Shown here piece by piece: positions 51,481 to 58,885 of a stretch of DNA of 64,000 bases. Below the pieces are notes generated by a model that was given only the letters and a program-made list of their open reading frames with translations, was not told where the DNA came from and searched no databases. The translations under genes and the position numbers were made by a program. The stretch lies in NCBI GenBank assembly GCA_017307375.1, contig JAFKFH010000008.1:310001-374000 (forward strand). Direction: 5' to 3'. Source of the stretch: Alphaproteobacteria bacterium (GTDB lineage: Bacteria > Pseudomonadota > Alphaproteobacteria > Ferrovibrionales > Ferrovibrionaceae). The number at the start of each line of letters is the position of its first letter. The stretch's first letter is position 1.

Positions 51481-52092
51481 ATGTCCAAGAATAACGCCCT
51501 GCGACCGAAGACCAGCCGCGGCGAGCTGACCCGCCAGAAGATCCTCGACGCTGCCAAGCGCGAGATCGGCGGCCGCGGCTTCGCCGAAGCATCGATCTCG
51601 ACCATCACCGCCGAGGCCGGCGTCGGGCAGGGCACGTTCTATCTCTACTTCCGCACCAAGGAAGACGTGCTGCGCGAACTGGTGCTGCACATGGGTCGCA
51701 AGCTGCGCCGGCATCTGACGATGGCGGTGGGCGATTCGCCCAGCCGCATCGAGGCCGAGCGCCGCGGCCTGCTCGCCTTCCTCGAATTCGTCCGCGACAA
51801 CCCGGACCTCTACCGCGTGGTCGAGGAGGCGCAGTTCGTCGACGAGACGATCTACCGGCAATATTACGACGACTTTGCCGAATCCTACCGCTCGGCGCTG
51901 CTGGCGGCCGAGGCCCGCGGCGAAATCCGGCCGGGTCAGGCCGAGGTGCGCGCCTGGGCGCTGATGGGCATCGCCGTCATGCTGGGCCACCGCTTCGCGA
52001 TCTGGGAAAAGGACGCCTCGCTGCCCAGGATCGCCGAGGCCGCCTTCGACATGGTCTCGCACGGCCTGATCCCCGATGACCGCCGCGGCTGA
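51481..52092 (+). CDS. TetR-family transcriptional regulator
   Basis: 203 residues. N-terminal HTH (about 14-60): TRQKILDAAKREIGGRGFAEASISTITAEAGVGQGTFYLYFRTKEDVL, here referred to in parts; the GTFYLYFxxKEDVL end is diagnostic. The helical ligand domain follows. It is divergent from the transporter and overlaps the crotonase gene by 17 bases, so it probably regulates both. The inducer is likely an acyl-CoA or the free acid (inference). Confidence 0.93.
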   Translation: MSKNNALRPKTSRGELTRQKILDAAKREIGGRGFAEASISTITAEAGVGQGTFYLYFRTKEDVLRELVLHMGRKLRRHLTMAVGDSPSRIEAERRGLLAFLEFVRDNPDLYRVVEEAQFVDETIYRQYYDDFAESYRSALLAAEARGEIRPGQAEVRAWALMGIAVMLGHRFAIWEKDASLPRIAEAAFDMVSHGLIPDDRRG

Positions 52093-52849
52093 ACCGATCG
52101 TCACCTGCGCGATCGCCGACGGCATCGCGCGCCTCACCCTGAACCGGCCGCGGCGCCACAATGCGCTGGTGCCTGACTTGTTGTCGGCGTTGCTCGACGC
52201 CGTCGCCGACCTGTCGGGCCGCGACGACCTCATCGCCGTGGTGCTGGGCGGCACGGGACGCAGCTTCTCGACCGGGGGCGATGTCGGCGGCTTCCACGAC
52301 GTGCCCCGCGCCCACCGGCGCGACTACGCCGCAGGCCTCGTCGGCGATCTCAACCGTGCCATCCTCGCGCTGATGTCGCTGCCCTGTCCGCTGATCGGCC
52401 GGCTGCACGGGCCGGTCACCGGCGGGTCGGTCGGGCTGATGCTCGCCTGCGACCTGGTGGCGATGGCGCCGGGCTGCTTCGTCGCGCCCTACTATACCGA
52501 GGTCGGATTCAGCCCGGATGGCGGCTGGACCGCGCTGCTGCCGCTACGGATCGGCGAGCGGCGCGCGCGGGAAATTCAGTTGCTGAACCGGCATGTCCAG
52601 GCCGACGAGGCGCTGCGGCTGGGCCTCGCCGACAGCGTATCGGGCGATCTCGACGCGGTGATCGACGGCTGGCTGGCCGGGTTGCGGGCGAAATCGCAGG
52701 CCGCGATCCGCTCGACCCGCGTGCTGCTGCGGGGCCCAGCCGATTTCCAGGCGATCGCCGACGGGCTGGAGCGTGAGCGCCAGGCCTTCCTGGCGCTGAT
52801 CGACAGCGAAGAGACCGAGGCGGGCATGGCCCGGTTCCTCGGCCGATAA
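52076..52849 (+). CDS. Enoyl-CoA hydratase/isomerase family protein
   Basis: 257 residues. Crotonase fold with oxyanion segments RSFSTGGDVGGF and GPVTGGSVGLMLACD; the YTEVGFSPDGGWTALLP region is closer to PaaG-like isomerases than to classical hydratases. The start lies inside the tetR end. First enzyme of the CoA-ester pathway genes. Confidence 0.88.
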   Translation: MTAAAEPIVTCAIADGIARLTLNRPRRHNALVPDLLSALLDAVADLSGRDDLIAVVLGGTGRSFSTGGDVGGFHDVPRAHRRDYAAGLVGDLNRAILALMSLPCPLIGRLHGPVTGGSVGLMLACDLVAMAPGCFVAPYYTEVGFSPDGGWTALLPLRIGERRAREIQLLNRHVQADEALRLGLADSVSGDLDAVIDGWLAGLRAKSQAAIRSTRVLLRGPADFQAIADGLERERQAFLALIDSEETEAGMARFLGR

Positions 52850-52869
52850 GAACAGTCAGGGGGAAACGC

Positions 52870-54357
52870 ATGCGCCAGATCTTCGACATTTCGGCCAAGC
52901 GCGCCGAACTCACCCCCGATCGGATCGCCTTTCACGAGATCGAGGGCGGCCGGCGCCTGACTTATGCCGAGGTCGACGACCGCGCGAACCGTTTCGCCGA
53001 GGTCTTGGCGCAGCGCGGCATCCTCCGGGGCGACCGCATCGCGATCCTCTGCCACAACAGCGCGACGTTCTTCGAAATCCTGTTCGGCTGCGGCAAGGCG
53101 GGCGTCATTCTGGTGCCGCTCAACTGGCGGCAGACGCCGTCCGAGTTGAACCCGATCATTGCCGACTGCACGCCGCGCCTGCTGATCCACGATGCGGCGA
53201 ACGCCGAACTGGCAGCCCAGCTCGATCTGCCGACGATGTCCTTTACCGCCTACGCGGATGCGCTGAGGGACTCGGCCGGTGTGCCGCCGGCCGAGTTCTC
53301 GTGGCCGACCGACGGGATCTGGTACCTGCTCTACACCTCCGGCACGACCGGCAAGCCCAAGGCGGTGATCCAGACCTTCGGCATGGCCATCGCCAACCAC
53401 GTCAACGTCGCCCAGGCAATCGACCTGACGGGCGCGGATGCGACGGTCAACTTCCTGCCGCTGTTCCACACGGCCGGCATCAATCTCTACACCCTGCCCG
53501 TCTTCCTGGCCGGCGGGACCAGCCATATCCTGGCAAAGTTCGACCCCGATCCGGTCATGGCGCTGCTGGAAAGCGGCAGGCTGTCGGTGTTCTTCGGCGT
53601 GCCGGCGATCTATCAGGCGCTCAGCCTGCATCCCGCCTTCGAACGGGCCGATCTCGGCCGCGTGCGATCCTGGGGGTGTGGCGGCGCCCCGCTGCCCGAG
53701 GCGCTGATCCGCGCCTTCCTCGCCCGCGGCGTGCGGGTCTGCAACGGCATGGGCATGACCGAGACCGGCCCCACCGTATTCCTGATGGATCCCGATCACG
53801 CCGTCGCCAAGCTCGGTTCGGTCGGCAAGCCGCAACTGCTGTCGCAGGTCCGGCTGGTCGATCACGAAGGCCGCGACGTGCCGCGCGGCGAGCGGGGCGA
53901 ACTGCTGTTCCGCGGCCCTGCGGTGACGCCCGGCTACTGGGGCAACCCGGAGGCGACGCGCAATGCGATCGACGGGCAGGGCTGGCTGCATTCCGGCGAT
54001 GTCGGCCGCCAGGACGAGGACGGCTACTACTACGTCGTCGACCGCATCAAGGACATGTACATCTCGGGCGGCGAAAACGTCTATCCGGCCGAGGTCGAGG
54101 ACGTGCTGACCAACCATCCCGACGTGCTGGAGGCGGCCGTGATCGGTGTCGCCGATGCCCGCTGGGGCGAGGTCGGCCACGCCTTCGTCCGTGCCCGCCC
54201 CGGCCGCAGCGTCGACGGCGAGGCCCTGCGCCGCCATGCGCGCGAGCATCTGGCGGCCTACAAGGTGCCAAGGCACGTCACCGTGATCGACGACTTCCCG
54301 CGCACCGCCGCCGGCAAGGTGCGCAAGCACATCCTGAAGGCCGAGAACGTCACATGA
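52870..54357 (+). CDS. Acyl-CoA synthetase (AMP-forming ligase)
   Basis: 495 residues, ANL superfamily. Activates a carboxylic acid to its CoA thioester via an acyl-AMP. The AMP/P-loop YTSGTTGKPKAV, GMGMTETGP (A5), hinge region DGYYYVVDRIKDMYISGGENVYPAEVE and C-terminal Lys in TAAGKVRKHILK are intact. Medium size suggests an aromatic, medium-chain or branched acid. The next gene overlaps its stop (ATGA). Confidence 0.92.
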   Translation: MRQIFDISAKRAELTPDRIAFHEIEGGRRLTYAEVDDRANRFAEVLAQRGILRGDRIAILCHNSATFFEILFGCGKAGVILVPLNWRQTPSELNPIIADCTPRLLIHDAANAELAAQLDLPTMSFTAYADALRDSAGVPPAEFSWPTDGIWYLLYTSGTTGKPKAVIQTFGMAIANHVNVAQAIDLTGADATVNFLPLFHTAGINLYTLPVFLAGGTSHILAKFDPDPVMALLESGRLSVFFGVPAIYQALSLHPAFERADLGRVRSWGCGGAPLPEALIRAFLARGVRVCNGMGMTETGPTVFLMDPDHAVAKLGSVGKPQLLSQVRLVDHEGRDVPRGERGELLFRGPAVTPGYWGNPEATRNAIDGQGWLHSGDVGRQDEDGYYYVVDRIKDMYISGGENVYPAEVEDVLTNHPDVLEAAVIGVADARWGEVGHAFVRARPGRSVDGEALRRHAREHLAAYKVPRHVTVIDDFPRTAAGKVRKHILKAENVT

Positions 54358-54749
54358 CCCTGCCCGCCCCCGGTACCGTGCTGTCGCTCGACCGCACGCT
54401 GACCCAGGCCGATTTCGATCGTTTCGCCACGATCAGCGGCGACGACAACCCGATCCATGTCGACCCCGACTTCTCGGGCCGCACCCGTTTTGGCCGGACG
54501 GTGTCGCACGGCATGCTGCTCTACACCGTGTTCTGGGGGCTGGTCCGCCGGGCACTGCCCGGCTTCCGGCAGGCCGGCCAGACGCTGATGTTTCCGGCCC
54601 CGGCCTATGCCCACGAGCCGCTGACCTTCGCCGCGACGATAGAACGGGTGACCGACGATGATGTCGCCTTGGCCATCCGCGTCACCCGGATCGCCTGCGG
54701 CACCGCAGTCTGCGAGGGGCGGGCCGAGATGATCAGGGAGGGCCGGTGA
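54354..54749 (+). CDS. MaoC-like dehydratase (hot-dog fold), first copy
   Basis: 131 residues. Hydratase-2 signature FATISGDDNPIHVDPDFS with the catalytic Asp/His pair, and FGRTVSHGMLL. R-specific enoyl-CoA hydratase activity is plausible. Overlapped by the ligase stop and by the second MaoC-like gene start (TGATG). Confidence 0.9.
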   Translation: MTLPAPGTVLSLDRTLTQADFDRFATISGDDNPIHVDPDFSGRTRFGRTVSHGMLLYTVFWGLVRRALPGFRQAGQTLMFPAPAYAHEPLTFAATIERVTDDDVALAIRVTRIACGTAVCEGRAEMIREGR

Positions 54750-55108
54750 TGCAGGTTGGCGACAAGGCATCGGCGACGCGGGTCTTCACCGCGGCGATGA
54801 TTGCCGATTTTCTCGAACTCGCCGCAAGCGAGGGCCCGGCGCAGGCAGTGCCCGAACCGCTGATCGGCGGCCTTTTTTCCTATCTTCTCGGCGTCGATCT
54901 TCCAGGTTTCGGAACCAACTATCTGAAGCAGGAAATGGAATTTCTGCGGCCCGCGCCGGTCGGCGTCGCCCTCACCGCGACGGTCGAGATCACGCGGCTG
55001 CGGCCGGAAAAGCATCTCTGCGACCTTGCCACCACCTGCACCGACGCCGCGGGCACGGTCTATTGCCGGGGTCGGGCGCTGGTGCTGGTGGCCGACGTCG
55101 GCAAGTGA
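54749..55108 (+). CDS. MaoC-like/hot-dog protein, second copy, catalytic motif absent
   Basis: 119 residues. Hot-dog pattern (RVFTAAMIADFLELAASEGPAQAVPEPLIGGLFSYLLG, in parts) aligned with the preceding gene, but the Asp-x-x-Pro-x-His motif is lost. It probably forms a heterodimer with the first copy, as known for split MaoC/hydratase pairs. A GTG at 54746 is an alternative start. Stop overlaps the next GTG. Confidence 0.82.
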   Translation: MQVGDKASATRVFTAAMIADFLELAASEGPAQAVPEPLIGGLFSYLLGVDLPGFGTNYLKQEMEFLRPAPVGVALTATVEITRLRPEKHLCDLATTCTDAAGTVYCRGRALVLVADVGK

Positions 55109-55890
55109 CGGGCCACTGCCTCGATATCGGCTGCGGCCGACCGCTGGTGCTGCTGCACGGCTGGGCGGCGCATGCCGGATTCTTTGCCCCGCAGGCGGCC
55201 CTGGCCTGGTCGGGCCTGCGCGTGATCGCCCCCGACCTGCCCGGCCATGGCAGCAATCGAGATCATCCCGCGGCGACGCTGGGCGATCTCGCGGCGGCGG
55301 TGCACCTGCTGATCGAGACCCGCGAGCTCGACGACGTCGTGCTGGTCGGCTGGTCGCTCGGCGCCGCGGTCGCGTTCGACTACATCGGCCGCCACGGTTG
55401 CCGCCGCCTCGGCGGTCTCGTCGTGCTCGACATGGCGCCGCGCATCCTGAACGACGGCGACTGGAATCTCGGCATCGCCGGCGCCTTCGACGCGCGGATC
55501 AATGCTGCCGCGCTTGCGGCGATGGCGGCGGACTGGCCGGCCTACGCCGCCCGGTTTCTGCCGCGGCTGTTCGCCCGCGACCGCGAGCCGGATGCGGCGC
55601 TGGCCGCCTGGGCACGTTCCCAGCTCGCCGCCAATGACGGGGCGGTGATGACCAGCCTGTGGCGGTCGCTCAGCGCGGCCGACCATCGCCCGCTGCTGCC
55701 GCATATCACCGTGCCGACCCTGGTGGTCAATGGCGGGCTGAGCCGCATCTACCAGCCGGCCACCAGCGACTGGCTCGCCGCGCGGATTCCCGGCGCCCGG
55801 CGCCTGACCATCGCCAGCGCCGGCCATTCGCCCCAATTGGAACAGCCGTTCGCGGTCAACCAGGCGCTGGCGGCGTTCGCCGGGGCGTGA
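55105..55890 (+). CDS. Alpha/beta hydrolase
   Basis: 261 residues from GTG at 55105, overlapping the previous stop. The oxyanion region LLHGWAAHAG, nucleophile GWSLGAAV (Ser about 97) and the C-terminal His in SAGHSPQLEQPF are present. BioH/esterase-like layout. It could hydrolyse a CoA thioester or an ester precursor in the same pathway (inference). Confidence 0.9.
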   Translation: MTGHCLDIGCGRPLVLLHGWAAHAGFFAPQAALAWSGLRVIAPDLPGHGSNRDHPAATLGDLAAAVHLLIETRELDDVVLVGWSLGAAVAFDYIGRHGCRRLGGLVVLDMAPRILNDGDWNLGIAGAFDARINAAALAAMAADWPAYAARFLPRLFARDREPDAALAAWARSQLAANDGAVMTSLWRSLSAADHRPLLPHITVPTLVVNGGLSRIYQPATSDWLAARIPGARRLTIASAGHSPQLEQPFAVNQALAAFAGA

Positions 55891-55942
55891 CAATCGTCGT
55901 CGGTCGTGGCTTGATCGCGCCCGTCTCGCAAGCTGGGAGGAA

Positions 55943-56368
55943 ATGCTCGTGACCGAAGTCAAAGTCAGCGAATCCGTCGCCGCGCCGGCGGCAAAGGTCT
56001 GGGGCCTGATCGGCGATTTCTATCGCCTGAACGACTGGGCGCCGGGCATGGACGGCCTGACCACCGAAGGGCGAGGCGTCGGCGGCCTGCGCCATCTCGC
56101 CGTGCCGAACGGCACCATTACCGAAAAGCTCGTCGCCGAGGACAAGCCGGGGATGTCCTACAGCTATTCGATCGTGTCCGGCCCGATGCCGGTGGTCGAC
56201 TACGTCTCGACGCTGAAGGTCGTGGCCGAGGGCGATGCGGCCAGCCGCATCGAATGGGGCGCGACCTTCCGCCCGGCCGACGGTTTCCCCGAGGAAAAGG
56301 CCGAGCGTATCGTCGGCAACATGTATCGGGGCGGCATCGCGGCGATCAAGGCCAAGCTCGGCCTCTGA
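55943..56368 (+). CDS. SRPBCC-family protein
   Basis: 141 residues, polyketide-cyclase/START-like fold (TEVKVSESVAAPAAKVWGLIGDFYRLNDWAPG, in parts) with a hydrophobic ligand pocket expected. Known members include cyclases and lipid or aromatic-compound binders. It is 52 bases after the hydrolase and is the last gene before a strong terminator. The exact role is unknown. Confidence 0.85.
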   Translation: MLVTEVKVSESVAAPAAKVWGLIGDFYRLNDWAPGMDGLTTEGRGVGGLRHLAVPNGTITEKLVAEDKPGMSYSYSIVSGPMPVVDYVSTLKVVAEGDAASRIEWGATFRPADGFPEEKAERIVGNMYRGGIAAIKAKLGL

Positions 56369-56376
56369 GCCGGGCG

Positions 56377-56399
56377 GGGGCAGGGTCGCACCCTGCCCC
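56377..56399. terminator. Terminator between SRPBCC gene and crp-type gene
   Basis: GGGGCAGGGT (56377-56386) pairs perfectly with ACCCTGCCCC (56390-56399) around CGC, followed on the plus strand by GTCGATTTTTC. Serves the plus-strand gene; symmetry may let it act on the convergent gene as well. Confidence 0.85.
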
Positions 56400-56408
56400 G
56401 TCGATTTT

Positions 56409-57140
56409 TCAGCGGGCGTTCTCGGCGCCCTTGTCCGACATCTTCTCGATCAGCTTCTTCAGCGCAGCCCGGTCGTTCAGATAGACCGTCTTTTCCTTGC
56501 GGGTGATCAGCCCGTCGGAAACCAGATGGCCCAGCACCCGCGCCACCGTCTCGCGCGTGGTCGAGGCGCGGCTGGCGATTTCATGCTGGCGGGGCAGCGG
56601 ATAGATCAGCCACGAGCCGGGGGTCACCGGATCGGGCTTGGCCATGCGCAGCAGTTCCTGATAGACGCGCTGGACGGCACCCAGCGTCGACAGGTCCATG
56701 ATGCGGTCGTCGCAGATGCGGATGATGCGGGCGAGCCGGGTCAGCACGCGGACCGAGACCTGGCCGTGCTTCTGCAGCAATTCGCGGAACCGCTCGGGCG
56801 GCAGCGAGGCCAGCAGGCAATTCTTGTCGGCGACGACATTGGCCGAGCGCGGCTCGCCGTCGATCGCCGAAAGTTCGCCGAAGAACCCGCCGGCCGGCAC
56901 GGTCGCGTAGGCGACTTCCCGGCCCGACGGCGAGAAATTGACCACTTCGACCTGCCCCTCGACGACGAAGAACACGTCGCGGCTGTCGCTGTCGCGGTCG
57001 AGGATCTGTTCGCCGGAGGCGTAGCGCCGCCAGGCCGAGGTCTGTTCGACTTCCCGCAGATCCGCCTCGGTCAGGCCACGCAGGACCTCGATGCCGGACA
57101 GGCGCATGGCCTTTGATTCGACGGTGGTTGCAGGCGGCAT
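56409..57140 (-). CDS. Crp/Fnr-family transcriptional regulator
   Basis: 243 residues from the ATG at 57140, preceded by GGGGGGA; TTG at 57146 is possible. N-terminal cyclic-nucleotide-binding-like barrel (about 20-135, [37 protein letters not shown]) and C-terminal HTH ([23 protein letters not shown]). The [13 protein letters not shown] motif fits cyclic-nucleotide binding. No N-terminal cysteine cluster, so it is not an FNR-type oxygen sensor. Effector unknown. Confidence 0.92.
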   Translation of the reverse strand: MPPATTVESKAMRLSGIEVLRGLTEADLREVEQTSAWRRYASGEQILDRDSDSRDVFFVVEGQVEVVNFSPSGREVAYATVPAGGFFGELSAIDGEPRSANVVADKNCLLASLPPERFRELLQKHGQVSVRVLTRLARIIRICDDRIMDLSTLGAVQRVYQELLRMAKPDPVTPGSWLIYPLPRQHEIASRASTTRETVARVLGHLVSDGLITRKEKTVYLNDRAALKKLIEKMSDKGAENAR

Positions 57141-57384
57141 CTTCAAATCCCCCCGGAGTCGACCTCGATTGACGCGAGCGGCGCGACTTTACAAGCAGGC
57201 AAGCGCGCTTGCACCGGATTTTATCCATTATTTATCGGCGGATGGCGCAAATTCATGCAACTGGAGGGCCTTGCCCGGCAGGGACGATAGCCATTGCCGT
57301 GACCCCGCCGGGGCTTTATGGTTGGACGACAGCGCGACGGGCGAGGCGGCCTTCGCCCCGGTCGCCTATTATCAAGGAGCCGTC

Positions 57385-57636
57385 ATGGGTAGCTTCAGCA
57401 TCTGGCATTTGCTTATCGTCCTGGTCGTCGTGGTCGTGATCTTCGGTGCCGGCCGCCTGCCGTCCGCCATGAACGATCTGGCGAAGGGCATCAAGGCCTT
57501 CCGTTCGGGCATGAAGGACGAGCCGCAGGAAGCCCAGCGCAGCGCGACGCCGGCCCCGGGCTCGCCCCAGGTCACCGCCGATGCGGCCAAGCCGGCTGCC
57601 GGTTCGACCCAGGCGACCCACAGCCATCAGAGCTGA
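57385..57636 (+). CDS. tatA: Sec-independent protein translocase TatA
   Basis: 83 residues; ATG follows AAGGAGCCGTC. The TatA signature is clear: one membrane helix ([21 protein letters not shown]) then [23 protein letters not shown] with the conserved FGxxRLP. It lies alone, about 45 kb from tatBC, whereas alphaproteobacteria usually have tatA beside tatB. A strong terminator follows. Confidence 0.95.
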   Translation: MGSFSIWHLLIVLVVVVVIFGAGRLPSAMNDLAKGIKAFRSGMKDEPQEAQRSATPAPGSPQVTADAAKPAAGSTQATHSHQS

Positions 57637-57674
57637 AGTTTCGCACCCGCCGCCGGCGGGATGCACAGGCTGAG

Positions 57675-57705
57675 CGAGTGCGTTGCCTGAGCGGCAGCGC
57701 ACTCG
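57675..57705 (+). terminator. Terminator after tatA
   Basis: CGAGTGCG (57675-57682) pairs with CGCACTCG (57698-57705), extended by TGCC/GGCA around a 5-base TGAGC loop, followed by TTTCTG. Confidence 0.85.
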
Positions 57706-57744
57706 TTTCTGCGTTCAGGCACACGACGACAAGGAACGCTCGAC

Positions 57745-57951
57745 GTGACGCGCTCGATCATTACCGCCCTGCTCGCTTCCGTCCTGGTTTTCGGCCTTGC
57801 CGCCTGCGGCGGCGGTGGCGCGTCTTCGGCCACGTCGGTCACGACGGCAACGACCGGCCAGCAGCTGCTCGACCTCAAGAACGCCCTCGACAGCGGTGCG
57901 ATCACCCAAGGCGAATACGAGCGCCAGCGCCGCAAGATCCTCAATCAGTAA
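57745..57951 (+). CDS. Small SHOCT-domain lipoprotein
   Basis: 68 residues from GTG, preceded by AAGGA. Signal peptide ends in the lipobox GLAAC. The C-terminus LLDLKNALDSGAITQGEYERQRRKIL is a SHOCT oligomerisation motif. Function unknown. It is followed 6 bases later by the LysE-type exporter gene. Confidence 0.78.
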   Translation: MTRSIITALLASVLVFGLAACGGGGASSATSVTTATTGQQLLDLKNALDSGAITQGEYERQRRKILNQ

Positions 57952-57957
57952 TACCCG

Positions 57958-58587
57958 GTGGAAGCCGCCAACCTCGTCCTGTTCCTGGTCGCGGCGCTGG
58001 CGCTGAACCTGACGCCCGGCCCTGACATGCTGTACGTGCTCGCCAACGGCCTCGCCGGCGGTGGCCGGGGCGGGGCACTGGCGGCCCTGGGCATCAGCGC
58101 CGGTTGTGTCGTTCATGCCGTGGCCGCGGTCGCCGGGCTGACGGCGCTGGCGGCGACGATGCCGGCGGCACTGATGGCGATCAAGCTGGCTGGCGCGGCC
58201 TATCTGATCTGGCTCGGGATCGATGCCTGGCGTCATCCGCCGGCGCTGACCGGCCGTGCCACCGTTGCGCCGGGTGCCGGGTTACGGATCTTCCGCCAGG
58301 GCTTCGTCACCAACGCGTTGAACCCGAAGGTCGCGCTGTTCTTCCTGGCCTTCCTGCCGCAGTTCGTTTCGGCCGGCGGCTGGCCGACACCGCTGCAGAT
58401 CCTGACGCTCGGCGCGCTGTTCATCGTTCAGGGAACGATCGTCCTGCTGGCGGTGGCTCTGGCCGCCGGCGCGCTGCGGCGGCAACTGGTGCGGCAGCCG
58501 CGCCTCGCCGGCTGGATCGGCCGCATTTCGGGCTCGCTGATGATCGGGCTGGGCCTGCGCCTGGCGTTGGGCGAGCTTCGCCGCTAA
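57958..58587 (+). CDS. LysE-family amino-acid exporter (RhtB type)
   Basis: 209 residues from GTG. Five or six membrane helices. The family motif LNLTPGPDMLYVLANGLAGG near the N-terminus and a FVTNALNPKVALFFLAFLPQFV block are diagnostic. Exports amino acids or related small compounds; the substrate is not determined. It overlaps the convergent small gene by 4 bases. Confidence 0.9.
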   Translation: MEAANLVLFLVAALALNLTPGPDMLYVLANGLAGGGRGGALAALGISAGCVVHAVAAVAGLTALAATMPAALMAIKLAGAAYLIWLGIDAWRHPPALTGRATVAPGAGLRIFRQGFVTNALNPKVALFFLAFLPQFVSAGGWPTPLQILTLGALFIVQGTIVLLAVALAAGALRRQLVRQPRLAGWIGRISGSLMIGLGLRLALGELRR

Positions 58588-58829
58588 CCAGGACGTTTCC
58601 GTATGCCCTTCAGCTGCTTGACCAGTTGCTGCAGCAGGGCCGCGTTCTTGCGCTTTTCCTGTAGGTAAAGCTCGACCGCCTGCTTGGCGTTCGCCTGCTC
58701 CTGGCGCTCGCCCTGCAACTGCGACAGATAGGCCTGACGCACCTGTTCGAGCAGCCGGGGATCGATCTGCCCCCGCAGCGCCGTGATCTGGGCCCGCAGC
58801 TTGATGCGAGGATCTTCGGAATCCGACAT
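58584..58829 (-). CDS. Small coiled-coil protein of unknown function
   Basis: 81 residues from the ATG at 58829, Gln/Leu-rich and helical (QIDPRLLEQVRQAYLSQLQG, LQEKRKNAALLQQLVKQLKG). No family is recognised. The ribosome site is weak (GGGGATC). It is 56 bases after the subtilase stop on the same strand. Confidence 0.5.
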   Translation of the reverse strand: MSDSEDPRIKLRAQITALRGQIDPRLLEQVRQAYLSQLQGERQEQANAKQAVELYLQEKRKNAALLQQLVKQLKGIRKRPG

Positions 58830-58885
58830 CGGTCCAAACTGATCCCCGCAACGCGGCCGGTCAAGGGGCTGGGCGGGCGCAGGCG

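Noticed and set aside
53301-54749. Plus-strand open frame of about 480 codons overlapping the ligase and MaoC genes
   Set aside because: It is a different frame over the ligase; its last part is the true MaoC gene starting at 54354.
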